Positions 8,916-19,965 of a stretch of DNA of 64,000 nucleotides are shown piece by piece; within the stretch, counting starts at the first letter, position 1; each line of letters opens with the position of its first letter. The DNA comes from Mycobacterium cookii (GTDB lineage Bacteria; Actinomycetota; Actinomycetes; Mycobacteriales; Mycobacteriaceae). The stretch lies in assembly GCF_010727945.1 (NCBI RefSeq), contig NZ_AP022569.1, positions 1,240,001 through 1,304,000 of the forward strand. The letters run 5' to 3'. The position numbers and the translations under genes are program-made. A model generated the notes under the pieces. That model was given only the letters and a program-made list of their open reading frames with translations, made no database searches and was not told the origin of the DNA.

Positions 8916-10865
8916 ATGTGTGGACTGCTGGCCTTCGTGGCTGCCGCGGCCGGCGGTGAGCCGTCCCGCAATGCCCATGCCACGGCCGCGGCGATCGCCG
9001 ACGCGTCGCACCTGATGCGCCACCGCGGGCCCGACGAGCCCGGCACATGGGCCGATCCCGCTGGAGCGGTCGTCTTCGGTTTCAACCGGCTGTCGATCAT
9101 CGACATCGCGCACTCGCACCAGCCGCTGCGCTGGGGCCCACCGGACAGCCCTGAGCGCTACGAACTGGTGTTCAACGGCGAGATCTACAACTACCTCGAG
9201 TTGCGCGCCGAGCTGGCCGGGCAACACGGGGCCGTCTTCGCCACCGACGGCGACGGCGAGGCGATCGTCGCCGCCTACCACTATTGGGGCGCCGAGGCCG
9301 TGACGCGGCTGCGCGGCATGTTCGCCTTCGCGCTGTGGGACTCCGTTACAGGCGAATTGTTCTGTGCCCGAGATCCTTTCGGCATCAAGCCGCTGTTCGT
9401 GGCGACCGGTACCGGCGGCACCGCGGTGGCCAGCGAGAAGAAATGCCTACTGGCACTGGCCGACATCGTCGGGTTCGACACCGATATCGACGACCGCGCG
9501 GTGCAGCACTACACCGTGCTGCAGTACGTGCCCGAGCCTGAGACGCTGCATCGCGGGGTGCGGCGGCTGGAATCGGGCTGCTACGCCCGCATCCGCCCCG
9601 GGCAGCCGCCGCAGACCACCCGCTACTTCGTGCCGCGATTCGACGCGGTCCCGTTCACCCGGGAAACCGAGCAGGCCCGCTACGACGAGATCACCGCCGT
9701 CCTGGAGGACTCGGTGGCCAAGCACATGCGGGCCGATGTCACGGTTGGATCGTTCTTGTCGGGCGGTATCGACTCGACGGCGATCGCGGCACTGGCCATC
9801 CGCCACAACCCGCGGCTGATCACCTTCACCACCGGCTTCGAACGTGAGGGGTTCTCGGAGATCGACGTCGCGGTGGCTTCCGCCGAGGCGATCGGCGCGC
9901 GGCACATCGCCAAGGTGGTCGGCGCGGAAGAGTTCGTCGCCGCGCTGCCCGAGATCGTCTGGTACCTCGACGAACCCGTGGCCGACCCAGCCCTGGTGCC
10001 GCTGTTCTTCGTCGCCCGCGAGGCACGCAAGCACGTCAAGGTGGTGTTGTCCGGCGAAGGCGCCGACGAGCTGTTCGGCGGCTACACGATCTATCGGGAA
10101 CCGTTGTCGCTCAAACCTTTCGACTACCTACCCGAACGTCTTCGCCGCTCCATGGGCACCTTGTCCAAGCCGCTGCCCGAAGGCATGCGCGGCAAAAGCC
10201 TGCTGCATCGCGGATCGCTGACGCTCGAACAGCGCTACTACGGCAATGCCCGAAGCTTCACCGACGCGCAGCTGCGCAACGTGCTGTCCGGATTCCGCCC
10301 GGAATGGACCCACACCGACGTCACCGCACCGATTTACGCCGAGTCGACCGACTGGGACCCGGTAGCCCGGATGCAACACATCGACCTGTTCACCTGGCTG
10401 CGGGGCGACATCCTGGTCAAGGCCGACAAGATGACGATGGCCAATTCGCTGGAACTGCGGGTCCCGTTCCTGGACCCCGAGGTGTTCGCGGTCGCATCGC
10501 GACTGCCGGTGAACGCCAAGATCACCCGCACCACCACGAAATACGCACTGCGCCGTGCGCTGGAGCCCATCGTTCCCGCGCATGTGCTCAACCGGCCGAA
10601 ACTGGGCTTCCCGGTGCCCATTCGGCACTGGTTGCGCGCCGGCCCGCTGCTGGAGTGGGCGCACGAGATGGTGAACGCGTCGGCGACCGACCACCTCGTG
10701 GACGCGTCGGCTGTCCGGCGCATGTTAGAGGAACACCGTTGCGGCACAGCCGATCACAGTCGAAGGCTGTGGACCGTGCTGATCTTCATGCTGTGGTACG
10801 CGATCTTCGTCGAGCACAGCGTGGTGCCGCAGATCAGCGAACCGCAGTATCCCGTCGAACTCTGA
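8916..10865 (+). CDS. asnB: Asparagine synthetase (glutamine-hydrolysing)
   Basis: AsnB makes asparagine from aspartate, ATP and glutamine; in mycobacteria this family also includes enzymes amidating meso-diaminopimelate in cell-wall precursors. The start is fixed by MCGLLAF, because Cys2 must become the N-terminal nucleophile of the class II glutamine amidotransferase domain. The synthetase domain shows the pyrophosphatase loop SGGIDS and later GEGADELFGGY. The 649-residue length matches the actinobacterial type. It is the counterpart of Rv2201. Whether aspartate or diaminopimelate is the true acceptor cannot be told from sequence alone. Confidence 0.93.
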   Translation: MCGLLAFVAAAAGGEPSRNAHATAAAIADASHLMRHRGPDEPGTWADPAGAVVFGFNRLSIIDIAHSHQPLRWGPPDSPERYELVFNGEIYNYLELRAELAGQHGAVFATDGDGEAIVAAYHYWGAEAVTRLRGMFAFALWDSVTGELFCARDPFGIKPLFVATGTGGTAVASEKKCLLALADIVGFDTDIDDRAVQHYTVLQYVPEPETLHRGVRRLESGCYARIRPGQPPQTTRYFVPRFDAVPFTRETEQARYDEITAVLEDSVAKHMRADVTVGSFLSGGIDSTAIAALAIRHNPRLITFTTGFEREGFSEIDVAVASAEAIGARHIAKVVGAEEFVAALPEIVWYLDEPVADPALVPLFFVAREARKHVKVVLSGEGADELFGGYTIYREPLSLKPFDYLPERLRRSMGTLSKPLPEGMRGKSLLHRGSLTLEQRYYGNARSFTDAQLRNVLSGFRPEWTHTDVTAPIYAESTDWDPVARMQHIDLFTWLRGDILVKADKMTMANSLELRVPFLDPEVFAVASRLPVNAKITRTTTKYALRRALEPIVPAHVLNRPKLGFPVPIRHWLRAGPLLEWAHEMVNASATDHLVDASAVRRMLEEHRCGTADHSRRLWTVLIFMLWYAIFVEHSVVPQISEPQYPVEL

Positions 10866-10868
10866 GCG

Positions 10869-11882
<1,014 letters not shown>

Positions 11883-11976
11883 CTAAGGGTACCCGTGGCT
11901 GCGGGCGGTCATGCACCGCGGCCCGACGCCCGCTAGCCTCCGTAAAACCGGCCTTGCTATCCGAGGAGATCCACTT

Positions 11977-12621
11977 ATGCCCGGTCCGTACTCGTCGGAC
12001 CGCCCTCTGGGTGCGCACGAACCACCTTTCGACGACACCCATCCCAGCGAGCCGCTACCCGCTCCGCCGCCGGCGTTCGGGCCCGCAGGGCCGCCCCCGG
12101 CGACCTACCCCTGGCCGCCGCCGCTGCCCTACCCGAAACCTCGGCGTCGGCGTTTGGTCATCGGGGCGGCGCTGGCACTGCTGCTGGCGGCGGCGCTGAC
12201 CGCGGTCATCCTGCGCGGACCGCACGGCGGTCCGACGACCCCGTCCGGCCCGTTCTCCGACGCCATCGCGAAGACGGCGATCCAGGGCTACCTGGACGCC
12301 CTCGAGCACCGCGATTTCGAAGCCATCGGCCGCAACACCTTGTGCGGCATCTACGATGCGGTGCGAGACCGGCGCACCGACCAGGCGCTGGCCAAGCTCA
12401 GCAGCGACGCGTTCCGCAAGCAGTTCGCCGAGGCAAAGGTGACCACGATCGACAAGATCGTCTACTGGTCGGACTACCAGGCCCAGGTGTTGTTCAGCAT
12501 GCGCGTGCAGCGCCCCGGGGGCAGCGAGACCAGCGAAGTACAGGGCGTCGCCCAGCTACTGAGCCAGCACAATCAGGTTCTGGTGTGCTCGTATGTGCTG
12601 CGAACGGCAGGGACGTACTAA
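11977..12621 (+). CDS. Proline-rich single-pass membrane protein (Rv2203-like)
   Basis: Function unknown. The 214-residue protein has a Pro/Ala/Tyr-rich cytosolic N terminus of about 60 residues, a basic PKPRRRR stop-transfer, one membrane helix (LVIGAALALLLAAALTAVIL) and an extracytoplasmic domain. That domain, with IQGYLDALEHRDFEAIGRNTLCGIYDAV, resembles the NTF2-like fold seen in many mycobacterial membrane proteins; this is inference. The start at 11977 is supported by AGGAG eight bases upstream. It is convergent with the Fe-S protein gene. Confidence 0.82.
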   Translation: MPGPYSSDRPLGAHEPPFDDTHPSEPLPAPPPAFGPAGPPPATYPWPPPLPYPKPRRRRLVIGAALALLLAAALTAVILRGPHGGPTTPSGPFSDAIAKTAIQGYLDALEHRDFEAIGRNTLCGIYDAVRDRRTDQALAKLSSDAFRKQFAEAKVTTIDKIVYWSDYQAQVLFSMRVQRPGGSETSEVQGVAQLLSQHNQVLVCSYVLRTAGTY

Positions 12622-12631
12622 CGCCGCGGCG

Positions 12632-12991
12632 TCAGTTGAACGAATCGCCGCAGGCGCACGAGCCGGTGGCGTTCGGGTTGTCGATGGTGAAGCCCTGCTT
12701 CTCGATGGTGTCGACGAAGTCGATCGACGCGCCCTGGATGTACGGCGCGCTCATCCGGTCGACGGTCAACGTCACGCCACCGAAGTCGGCGGTGAGGTCA
12801 CCGTCGAGGGCGCGATCGTCGAAGAACAGGTTGTAACGCAGGCCGGCGCATCCGCCCGGCTGGACTGCGATACGCAGCGACAGGTCGTCGCGACCTTCCT
12901 GCTCCAGCAGCGCCTTAGCCTTGGCTGCCGCGGCGTCGGTCAAGGTCGCGCCGTGGGTGGTGGCGGTGGCTGACTCGTCCTGAACAGTCAT
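12632..12991 (-). CDS. HesB/ErpA-type iron-sulfur cluster carrier protein
   Basis: A-type carriers pass [Fe-S] clusters to apoproteins. The 119-residue protein has the family hallmark cysteines: one in PGGCAGLRYNLFF and a pair in GSCACGDSF. It starts MTVQDES; AGGGAG lies just upstream of the ATG at 12991. It is the counterpart of Rv2204c. The radical SAM lipoyl synthase LipA encoded further along the window is one kind of client such carriers serve, but no direct link is shown. Confidence 0.9.
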   Translation of the reverse strand: MTVQDESATATTHGATLTDAAAAKAKALLEQEGRDDLSLRIAVQPGGCAGLRYNLFFDDRALDGDLTADFGGVTLTVDRMSAPYIQGASIDFVDTIEKQGFTIDNPNATGSCACGDSFN

Positions 12992-13052
12992 TGCGTCTCC
13001 CTGTAAGTATTTGCATCCGCACGGGTTCATCTCAGCGAGTGAACCCATCCCC

Positions 13053-14129
13053 TCAAAGGTACCTTGTCGCGCCACTATTCCCGAGTCGCGCCGCAACCTG
13101 TGCGGACAATCCCGTCAGCTGGTTAGCAGCATCGACCTGGGCCAACCGCACCGAGCCCGCGTAATTGGCGACCGCGAAAGCGGCGGTCACACCGGCCGCG
13201 TGCAACACGGCCTCGCCGAGATCGACCTGACCAGCCAACACGATGACCGGGACCTGCGACGATCGCGCCGCCGCGGCCAGGGCGCCGATCACCTTGCCGT
13301 GCAGCGACTGATCATCGAACTTTCCCTCCCCGGTGAGGACGAGATCGGCGGCGGCGATGTCTGCGGACAGCCCGGTGTGCTCGGCAATGATCGCCGCGCC
13401 GGATTCGCACCGGCCGCCGAGCGCCAGCAGCGCCGCCCCGATCCCGCCCGCGGCGCCCGCACCCGGCTCCGCGCTGACCGCCCACCCGGCAGCGGTATCC
13501 AGCTCGTCGCCCCAGACGACGAGCCGCTGCTCGAGCGTCGCCACAGTGGCCGGATCCGCACCCTTCTGCGGCCCGAAGACCCGGGCGGCGCCCCGCGGAC
13601 CGATCAGCGGGTGGTCCACGTCGCAGGCGGCGATCAACTGCACGCCGGCCAACCGCCCGCGGGCCCCGTCCAGGCCGCCGAGCTCGTCGATCAATCCCCG
13701 CCCACCGTCGGTGCTGGCGCTGCCGCCCAGGCCGACGACGATCCGGGTCGCGCCCGCCTGCGCCGCCGCCGCGATGAGCCGTCCGACTCCCCTGCTCTGC
13801 GCCGCGAGCGCCGTCCGGGGTGTCGGTGGGCCGCCCAGCCGGGCTAGTCCGCACGCCTGAGCGCATTCCAGATACGCCGTCGCCGAGGGCGCGTCGAAAA
13901 CCCACTCGGCCCGCACCTCGTCGTCCAGCGGCCCGCGCACCTGCAGGTGACGGCGTTCACCCAGCCGGCCGGCCAGGACATCGACGAATCCCGGGCCGCC
14001 GTCGGATTGCGGTGCGATGACCAGCTGGTCGGCGGGCCGTACCCGGCTCCAGCCCGCCGCGATCGCCGTGGCCGCCTGGACCGCGCTCAGGCTGTCGCCG
14101 TAGCTGTCCGGGGCGATCAGCGTCCGCAT
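13053..14129 (-). CDS. Glycerate kinase
   Basis: This is a GarK/GlxK-type (class II) glycerate kinase that phosphorylates D-glycerate. The 358-residue product starts [16 protein letters not shown], which matches the family N terminus APDSFKxxLSA, and later has [26 protein letters not shown] and [10 protein letters not shown] motifs. The ATG at 14129 follows GGGAG at short spacing; the frame stays open to 14180. The C-terminal tail [14 protein letters not shown] is family-like. It corresponds to Rv2205c and is divergent from the DUF3043 gene. Confidence 0.9.
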   Translation of the reverse strand: MRTLIAPDSYGDSLSAVQAATAIAAGWSRVRPADQLVIAPQSDGGPGFVDVLAGRLGERRHLQVRGPLDDEVRAEWVFDAPSATAYLECAQACGLARLGGPPTPRTALAAQSRGVGRLIAAAAQAGATRIVVGLGGSASTDGGRGLIDELGGLDGARGRLAGVQLIAACDVDHPLIGPRGAARVFGPQKGADPATVATLEQRLVVWGDELDTAAGWAVSAEPGAGAAGGIGAALLALGGRCESGAAIIAEHTGLSADIAAADLVLTGEGKFDDQSLHGKVIGALAAAARSSQVPVIVLAGQVDLGEAVLHAAGVTAAFAVANYAGSVRLAQVDAANQLTGLSAQVAARLGNSGATRYL

Positions 14130-14198
14130 GATCTCCCAACAGTAGGTCCGGCCCGGACCGTGTACCGGACGGATCGACACCGAAGTAACCTGGCGGAC

Positions 14199-14861
14199 GT
14201 GAGATTGCTGGGCCGTAAGAAGGACGACAACGTCATCGTCGACCGGGCCGAGGCCGGAGATGCCCCGGACGCCGAGCTGTCGTCGGTGTCGCGGACGACC
14301 GCCCCGAAAGGCAGGCCCACGCCGCGGCGCAACGCCGGGCGCAAGGGGCCGGTCGCGCCGGCTCCGATGACCGCCGCCGAGGCCCGGGCCCGGCGTAAGA
14401 CGTTGTCCGGACCGAAGCTCAGCCGCGAGGAACGCAAGGCGCAGAGCTCGGAGCGGCGCGCGGCGATGGCCGAGCGACGCGAGCGCATGATGGCCGGTGA
14501 CGAGCGCTACCTACTGTCGCGCGATCAGGGTCCGGTCCGCCGCTACGTGCGCGACGTCGTGGATTCCCGCCGCAACGTGCTGGGGTTGTTCATGCCGGCG
14601 GCCCTGACGCTGCTGTTCGTCATGTTCGCCGTCCCCCAGCTCCAGCTGTATATCTCGCCGGCGATGCTGCTGCTGATGGCCCTGATGATGCTCGACGGGC
14701 TCATTCTGGGCCGCAAGGTGGCCCGGCGGGTCGACGAGAAGTTTCCGCAGGACACCGAAAGCCGTTGGAAGCTTGGCTTTTACGCGGCAAGCCGGGCCTC
14801 GCAGATGCGCCGAATGCGCACCCCACGACCTCAAGTCAAGCCTGGCAGCAGTGTCGACTGA
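14199..14861 (+). CDS. DUF3043-type membrane protein (Rv2206-like)
   Basis: Function unknown; the family is widespread in Actinobacteria. The 220-residue protein has a highly charged N-terminal half ([40 protein letters not shown]), then [19 protein letters not shown] and two closely spaced membrane helices separated by a short turn ([17 protein letters not shown] and [21 protein letters not shown]). The GTG at 14199 gives VRLLGRKK, comparable with MKLLGHRK of M. tuberculosis. It lies 85 bases upstream of cobU. Confidence 0.85.
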   Translation: MRLLGRKKDDNVIVDRAEAGDAPDAELSSVSRTTAPKGRPTPRRNAGRKGPVAPAPMTAAEARARRKTLSGPKLSREERKAQSSERRAAMAERRERMMAGDERYLLSRDQGPVRRYVRDVVDSRRNVLGLFMPAALTLLFVMFAVPQLQLYISPAMLLLMALMMLDGLILGRKVARRVDEKFPQDTESRWKLGFYAASRASQMRRMRTPRPQVKPGSSVD

Positions 14862-14946
14862 ACAGCGTCCGAAGAAGTTCTCTCGTGGCGACCCGCTGCG
14901 CCCGGCTGCGCCGCGCTTGCGATCGCCACGGGGTGCCTGATCCGCC

Positions 14947-15483
14947 GTGCGAACCCTGGTACTCGGCGGCATCAGGTCAGGCAAGTCGCGGTGGGCGGAG
15001 GCTGCGATCGCCGAGTCGCTGCAAGCCGACCAGCCGGTGCACTACCTCGCGACCGGACTTCTCAGTGTCGACGATCCGGCGTGGTCGCAGCGCGTCGCCG
15101 AGCATCGCGACCGCCGGCCGCCACATTGGTCGACGTTGGAAACCGACGACATCGCAACGCAATTGCGGCGGTCGCCGGACACGCCGACGCTCATCGACGA
15201 CATCGGCGGCTGGTTGACCGCCATCATGGATCGTCGTCACGCATGGGAAGGTGGGTCGGTGTCGCCCGACGTCGACGAGCTGATGACCGCGATCGCGGAA
15301 TTCGGTGCACCGCTGGTGTTGGTCAGCCCCGAGGTCGGCTTGACCGTGGTCCCGGCCACCGAGTCGGCCAGACGGTTCACCGACGAGCTGGGCGTGCTCA
15401 ACCAGCGCTTGGCGGTGCTCTGCGACCGGGTGATGCTGGTGGTGGCCGGCCATCCCCTGCCGATCAAATTGCCCAGGACCTGA
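14947..15483 (+). CDS. cobU: Adenosylcobinamide kinase / guanylyltransferase
   Basis: CobU phosphorylates adenosylcobinamide and then attaches GMP, giving GDP-cobinamide for CobS. The start of the 178-residue protein carries the P-loop GGIRSGKS, followed by the family segments [15 protein letters not shown] (with the His that is transiently guanylylated) and [15 protein letters not shown] start at 14947. It lies directly ahead of cobT (two bases between) and cobS. In M. tuberculosis, by contrast, cobU is elsewhere (Rv0254c), so this locus keeps a complete nucleotide-loop assembly operon. Confidence 0.93.
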   Translation: MRTLVLGGIRSGKSRWAEAAIAESLQADQPVHYLATGLLSVDDPAWSQRVAEHRDRRPPHWSTLETDDIATQLRRSPDTPTLIDDIGGWLTAIMDRRHAWEGGSVSPDVDELMTAIAEFGAPLVLVSPEVGLTVVPATESARRFTDELGVLNQRLAVLCDRVMLVVAGHPLPIKLPRT

Positions 15484-15485
15484 CG

Positions 15486-16532
15486 ATGTTTGCACCGGTC
15501 GCGCCTCCCGACACGGCCGCCGCGGCGGCAGCTCGCGCGCGCCAAGACACCCTCACCAAGCCTCGCGGCGCGTTGGGCCGCTTGGAGGATTTGTCGGTGT
15601 GGGTATCGTCGTGCCAAGGGCACTGTCCGCCAACCCAATTCGCACGCGCTCGAATCGTGGTGTTCGCCGGAGATCACGGCGTGGCCCACTCGGGCGTGTC
15701 GGCCTATCCCCCCGAGGTCACCAGCCAGATGGTCGCGAACATCGCCTCGGGCGGAGCGGCGATCAACGCGCTGGCCGAGATCGCGGGTGCGACGGTGCGC
15801 GTGGTCGACCTGGCCGTGGACGCCGACCCGTGGTCGGATCAGATCGGCGCTCACAAGGTGCGCCGCGGCAGCGGCAATATCGCGGTGGAGGATGCACTCA
15901 CCGCGCAGCAGACCCGCCAGGCGATCGACGCCGGCCGACAGATCGCCGATCAGGAAGTCGATGCCGGTGCGGACCTACTGATCGCAGGCGACCTGGGAAT
16001 CGGAAACACCACCGCGGCAACCGCTCTGGTCGCGGCGCTGACCAACGTCGAGCCGGTCGCGGCGGTCGGTTACGGTACCGGCATCGACGACGCCGGGTGG
16101 GCCCGCAAGACCGCGGCGGTGCGCGACGCGATGTTCCGTGCCGGACCCGTGCTGGCCGAGCCGGTCGCCACGCTGCAATGTTGCGGCGGAGCCGATTTGG
16201 CGGCCCTGGCCGGCTTCCTCGCCCAGGCCGCGGTGCGGCGGACTCCGGTGCTGTTGGACGGCATCACGGTGACGGCCGGCGCATTGGTCGCCGAGCAACT
16301 CGCGCCGGGCGCCCGGCTCTGGTGGCAGGCCGGCCATCTGTCGACCGAACCCGCGCATGCGCTCGCCCTGGCTCAGCTCGGCCTGGATCCGATCGTCGAC
16401 CTGCGGATGCGGCTCGGCGAGGGCAGCGGCGCGGCGGTGGCGCTACCGGTGCTCCGGGCGGCGGTGGCCACGCTGTCATCCATGGCGACCTTCGCCGAGG
16501 CCAACGTCTCCGACCGTCCTATGCCATCGTGA
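15486..16532 (+). CDS. cobT: Nicotinate-nucleotide:dimethylbenzimidazole phosphoribosyltransferase
   Basis: CobT activates the lower-ligand base by making alpha-ribazole phosphate from nicotinate mononucleotide and dimethylbenzimidazole. The 348-residue protein shows [13 protein letters not shown] near the N terminus, [25 protein letters not shown], and the C-terminal LGEGSGAA carrying the catalytic Glu. It starts at the ATG two bases after the cobU stop, and its own stop is overlapped by the cobS GTG. It corresponds to Rv2207. Confidence 0.95.
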   Translation: MFAPVAPPDTAAAAAARARQDTLTKPRGALGRLEDLSVWVSSCQGHCPPTQFARARIVVFAGDHGVAHSGVSAYPPEVTSQMVANIASGGAAINALAEIAGATVRVVDLAVDADPWSDQIGAHKVRRGSGNIAVEDALTAQQTRQAIDAGRQIADQEVDAGADLLIAGDLGIGNTTAATALVAALTNVEPVAAVGYGTGIDDAGWARKTAAVRDAMFRAGPVLAEPVATLQCCGGADLAALAGFLAQAAVRRTPVLLDGITVTAGALVAEQLAPGARLWWQAGHLSTEPAHALALAQLGLDPIVDLRMRLGEGSGAAVALPVLRAAVATLSSMATFAEANVSDRPMPS

Positions 16533-17269
16533 TCGGTTCGGTGGCAACGGCTTTCGCTTTCGAGACTGTCATCCCGCTGCCCGCCCGGTCGGACCGGCCG
16601 TTCAACCGCGGCGCGATGACCGCGCTGCCGCTGGTCGGGGCGGCACTCGGCGGCGTGGCCGCCGCGGTGACGTGGGCCGGCGGCTTCGCGTTCGGCGCGG
16701 GTCACCCGCTGACCGGCATGCTCGCGGTCGCCGCACTGTTACTGGCCACCCGCGGGCTGCACATCGACGGCGTGGCCGACACGGCCGACGGGCTGGGCTG
16801 CTACGGAACGCCGGAGCGGGCACAGCAAGTGATGCGCGACGGGTCGACCGGACCGTTCGGAGTGGCGGCCGTGGTGTTGGTGATCGTCCTTCAGGGGCTC
16901 GCATTGTCGACGCTGTGCGCGGCCGGGGTCGCGGTCGCGGTGGCAGCGGGCCGGGTTGCGGCGGTACTGGCCTGCCGACGCTCGATACCGGCTGCGCCGG
17001 GCAGCGTGTTGGGCGCGCAGGTCGCGGGCACCCAGCCACTGCCGGTGGTGGCGGCCTGGGTTGTCGTGCTACTGGCGGCCTCCTCAGCGGCGGGTCGGCA
17101 GTTCTGGCAGGGCCCGGTGGCGGTGCTGGCGGCGCTGATGTGCGCCGCGCTGCTGGTCCGGCACTGCCTTCGTCGGCTCGGCGGAGTCAGTGGCGACGTA
17201 CTCGGCGCCGCAATCGAATTGACCACTACGACGGCCGCGGTCCTGCTGGCGGCGTTTGCGCGGATCTAG
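16529..17269 (+). CDS. cobS: Adenosylcobinamide-GDP ribazoletransferase (cobalamin synthase)
   Basis: CobS is the membrane enzyme that joins GDP-cobinamide to alpha-ribazole, the last assembly step of cobalamin. The 246-residue polytopic protein has the signature [16 protein letters not shown] (metal-binding Asp residues) and [10 protein letters not shown], and several hydrophobic helices. The GTG at 16529 overlaps the cobT stop by four bases and gives an N terminus ([14 protein letters not shown]) aligned with M. tuberculosis CobS. It is convergent with the WS/DGAT-like gene, with a nine-base gap. Confidence 0.94.
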   Translation: MIGSVATAFAFETVIPLPARSDRPFNRGAMTALPLVGAALGGVAAAVTWAGGFAFGAGHPLTGMLAVAALLLATRGLHIDGVADTADGLGCYGTPERAQQVMRDGSTGPFGVAAVVLVIVLQGLALSTLCAAGVAVAVAAGRVAAVLACRRSIPAAPGSVLGAQVAGTQPLPVVAAWVVVLLAASSAAGRQFWQGPVAVLAALMCAALLVRHCLRRLGGVSGDVLGAAIELTTTTAAVLLAAFARI

Positions 17270-17278
17270 GCGCGCAGG

Positions 17279-18775
17279 TCACCCTCTGCCGCGCGGACGA
17301 TTCGCGGGGTGCGTCGTCATCTCGGTGACAACCGAACGACCCTGTCCGCGAGGAGATTTCGCGGCTGCCGATGCGAGAATATCGACGGAGATCGCGATTC
17401 CGGTGGCGATTTCGTCGACTGCGGGCACATTGTCCGGGCAGGCGCACACGCTGACTTCCAACTCGTCACCGCGAGCCGTCAGCCCGATGCTCAATCCGCA
17501 GCCGTCGGATAGCGGCGCCACGGTATTCATGCTGATCACCCTGGCGCCGGCACAATATGCCGGCTCCGGCTCGACCGCGGTGTGGGAAACAGCGCCGTGG
17601 CAGGTCGGCCCCAGCAAATTGCGCAGGCCCGAACGGTTGTAGAGTCCCATGCCCAGGTGCGCGACGGTCGGCGGGATCAACGATCCGATCACTGCGGAAT
17701 CAATTGTGGAAGAATAGCTTTCGGCAACGCCGCTGCGGATGACGTTGAGTCTCTCGGTGGCGGTGTGGAGGTTGGTGAGGATCTGGATCGGGTCGTCGAG
17801 GTGCACCGGGACGCGAAGCCGACCGGTGCTCAGCGCCTTTCCGACCCCCTTAAGGCCTGCAGCCGGCAACTCGAACGGCATCCACATCAGCAGCGGATGA
17901 TCGGGCACCCTGTCGTGGCGTTTCAGCCAGGCTCGCAACGACATGGTGCACGCCGCCAAGACGACGTTGGTGATACTTCCGCCGAACGCACCGCTGACCG
18001 TCCTCGCGTCCGCCAGCGAGATCGCGCTGAACGCCACCGCACGCCGCTGCGTCAGCGGCTCGTTGAGCACTGTGCGCGGAACGGGTCCACTCATCGACGA
18101 CGACGCCGGGGCCGTTGCGGCCGGACCCAGCAGCCGCTTGGTCACGGTCTGCAGCAACCGCGACACGCTCCCACCGATGACCCACATGCCGGTGAGCTGA
18201 TTTTCGACGAACTCGGTCACTGCATCGGTAGCCATTTCGGCGACCGACGGCGGCGAGCCCACACTCGGCTCGATCGGGAGGTTGTTGGCGGGGTCGTCGT
18301 TCGGCTTGGCCGTCAGCAGCCGCGGCCATACGGAAGCCGCGCCGGCGGCACCGTCGTTCAGCGCCGGCGACATCGTGACCGCCAATGCCCACCGGCCTCC
18401 CTCGAGACCGTCGATGCTCCACGCTTCCCAGAGCGGTCGGCGGCGGCGCCGTCCCCCGCTGCTGAGATGCGCGACGAAGTCGGCTAATTCACGCTGGCCG
18501 CCGGGAGCGCGAACGGTGGCGGAATGAATGTGTGGTAACGGGTCATAGTTCTCGATCTCGGCCCACACAGGCTGACCCATGCCCAGCGGCTTGGACACCA
18601 GTCGGCTGCGGAACAGCGCCAGTTGCGGCAGCGACGCCGCGACCACGTGATGCAGCCGCTGGTGACTGAGGTGGTCGGCGGATTCCATGACGACCACCGC
18701 AACGGTGTGCGCGGGTGTCTTCTGACTCTGGGTGTGCAGCGACAGCGCATCGGCCCCCGACAGTCGCGTGGCCAT
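17279..18775 (-). CDS. WS/DGAT-family protein with degenerate catalytic motif
   Basis: The fold is that of the wax ester synthase/acyl-CoA:diacylglycerol acyltransferases that make triacylglycerol or wax esters. Family landmarks are present: LSGADALSLHTQ at the N terminus, RPLWEAWSIDGL, NVVLAACTMSLRAWL and LLGPTCHGAVSH. However, the catalytic HHxxxDG is replaced by SPALNDG (residues 136-142): both histidines are lost while Asp-Gly remain. Five consecutive arginines precede PLWE. The frame is open and 498 codons long from the ATG at 18775 (a further ATG at 18823), so this looks like a maintained but altered paralogue. It is absent from this locus in M. tuberculosis. Confidence 0.8.
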   Translation of the reverse strand: MATRLSGADALSLHTQSQKTPAHTVAVVVMESADHLSHQRLHHVVAASLPQLALFRSRLVSKPLGMGQPVWAEIENYDPLPHIHSATVRAPGGQRELADFVAHLSSGGRRRRRPLWEAWSIDGLEGGRWALAVTMSPALNDGAAGAASVWPRLLTAKPNDDPANNLPIEPSVGSPPSVAEMATDAVTEFVENQLTGMWVIGGSVSRLLQTVTKRLLGPAATAPASSSMSGPVPRTVLNEPLTQRRAVAFSAISLADARTVSGAFGGSITNVVLAACTMSLRAWLKRHDRVPDHPLLMWMPFELPAAGLKGVGKALSTGRLRVPVHLDDPIQILTNLHTATERLNVIRSGVAESYSSTIDSAVIGSLIPPTVAHLGMGLYNRSGLRNLLGPTCHGAVSHTAVEPEPAYCAGARVISMNTVAPLSDGCGLSIGLTARGDELEVSVCACPDNVPAVDEIATGIAISVDILASAAAKSPRGQGRSVVTEMTTHPANRPRGRG

Positions 18776-19020
18776 CAACGCACCATCCTCATCGCCCATT
18801 TGACGGCAAAACCGTTGTGCCAAGGGCCTTTACCGATCGGCGCCACGGATAACCGTCGCCGACACCTGATTGCGTTGCGTTTGTGCACGACAATTCGACC
18901 TCGAATCCATCGCCGCAGCCCAGCCTATGCCATGTGCGACGAGGATAGAAGCGACAGCGAAGGAGGGGCCCGCACCGTCGCTGGTTGGCGAATCCGCTGA
19001 AAGCGGCGCAGTATCGCGCT

Positions 19021-19824
19021 ATGAGACGAGAAGTGGGCGCTGAGCTCGAAGTCGAAATCACCATGCCCACGACGCTTGAGTTTCAGATTGCCGTTGCGCC
19101 ACATCCGCAGACTGAGGTATACGAGTCGCTGCGTTTCGTGTTGAACGGACGTCCTGTTGAGCCTTTGGAGATCAGCGGTCTGCACGGCAACCGCATCCAT
19201 AAGCTCGAGGCACCGGTGGGAAATCTCAGAGTCGACTATGCGGCGACCATCGTGGGTCAGACCGACCCGGCTCCGATAACCGACCACGACCTGTCGATGT
19301 ATTTGCGGCCGAGTCGCTATGCCGAGGCCGATAAGTTCTACGGCTTCGCCGAGACCGAATTCGGCACCTACGGCGATTCCGCGACGCTGTTGGAGAACGT
19401 CAGCTCGTGGGTCGGGACCAGGCTGAATTACGTTGCAGGATCCAGTGATCCGATCGATGGGGCAGTCGATACGCTGCTCAGCGGTCAAGGCGTCTGCCGC
19501 GACTTCGCGCATCTGGTGGTGGCGCTGCTGCGTGCGGTCAACGTGCCGGCCCGAGTGGTGTCGGTGTACGCCCCCGGCCTGTACCCGATGGACTTTCACG
19601 CGGTGGCCGAGGCATTTGTCGACGGAGAATGGCGGGTGGTCGATGCGACGTTGCTGGCGCCGCGGCAAACTCTGGTCCGGATCGCCACCGGTCGTGACGC
19701 CGCCGATACCGCGTTTCTCGATAACCACAAGGGCGCAATCAACCTCACCTGGCTGTGGGTGACCGCTGTCGTCGACGGCGACCTGCCCGCGGATTCCATC
19801 GACCACTTGGTATCGATCCGCTGA
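19021..19824 (+). CDS. Transglutaminase-like cysteine protease family protein
   Basis: This is a bacterial transglutaminase-like (papain-fold) protein. The Cys-His-Asp triad is visible: GVCRDFAHL (Cys), MDFHAVAEAFV (His) and WRVVDAT (Asp). A beta-rich N-terminal domain precedes it, typical of the mycobacterial homologues. The substrate is unknown; the group includes amidases and peptidases. The ATG at 19021 gives MRREVGAELEVEI, the likely family start; a TTG at 18985 is possible. No signal peptide is seen. The 245 bases upstream hold no gene. Confidence 0.82.
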   Translation: MRREVGAELEVEITMPTTLEFQIAVAPHPQTEVYESLRFVLNGRPVEPLEISGLHGNRIHKLEAPVGNLRVDYAATIVGQTDPAPITDHDLSMYLRPSRYAEADKFYGFAETEFGTYGDSATLLENVSSWVGTRLNYVAGSSDPIDGAVDTLLSGQGVCRDFAHLVVALLRAVNVPARVVSVYAPGLYPMDFHAVAEAFVDGEWRVVDATLLAPRQTLVRIATGRDAADTAFLDNHKGAINLTWLWVTAVVDGDLPADSIDHLVSIR

Positions 19825-19965
19825 CTGCTCGAACCCGCCTTGGCCCCCGGAAAAGGCGAGTAAGGTCGAGTTATCCGCGATACCTTGCACGCGACTAGTC
19901 ACAGCCGCGTCATCGCTGATTCGAGTGATTTTGGCCGATCTCGCGGTCAAGACGGGAGCGTCGTC

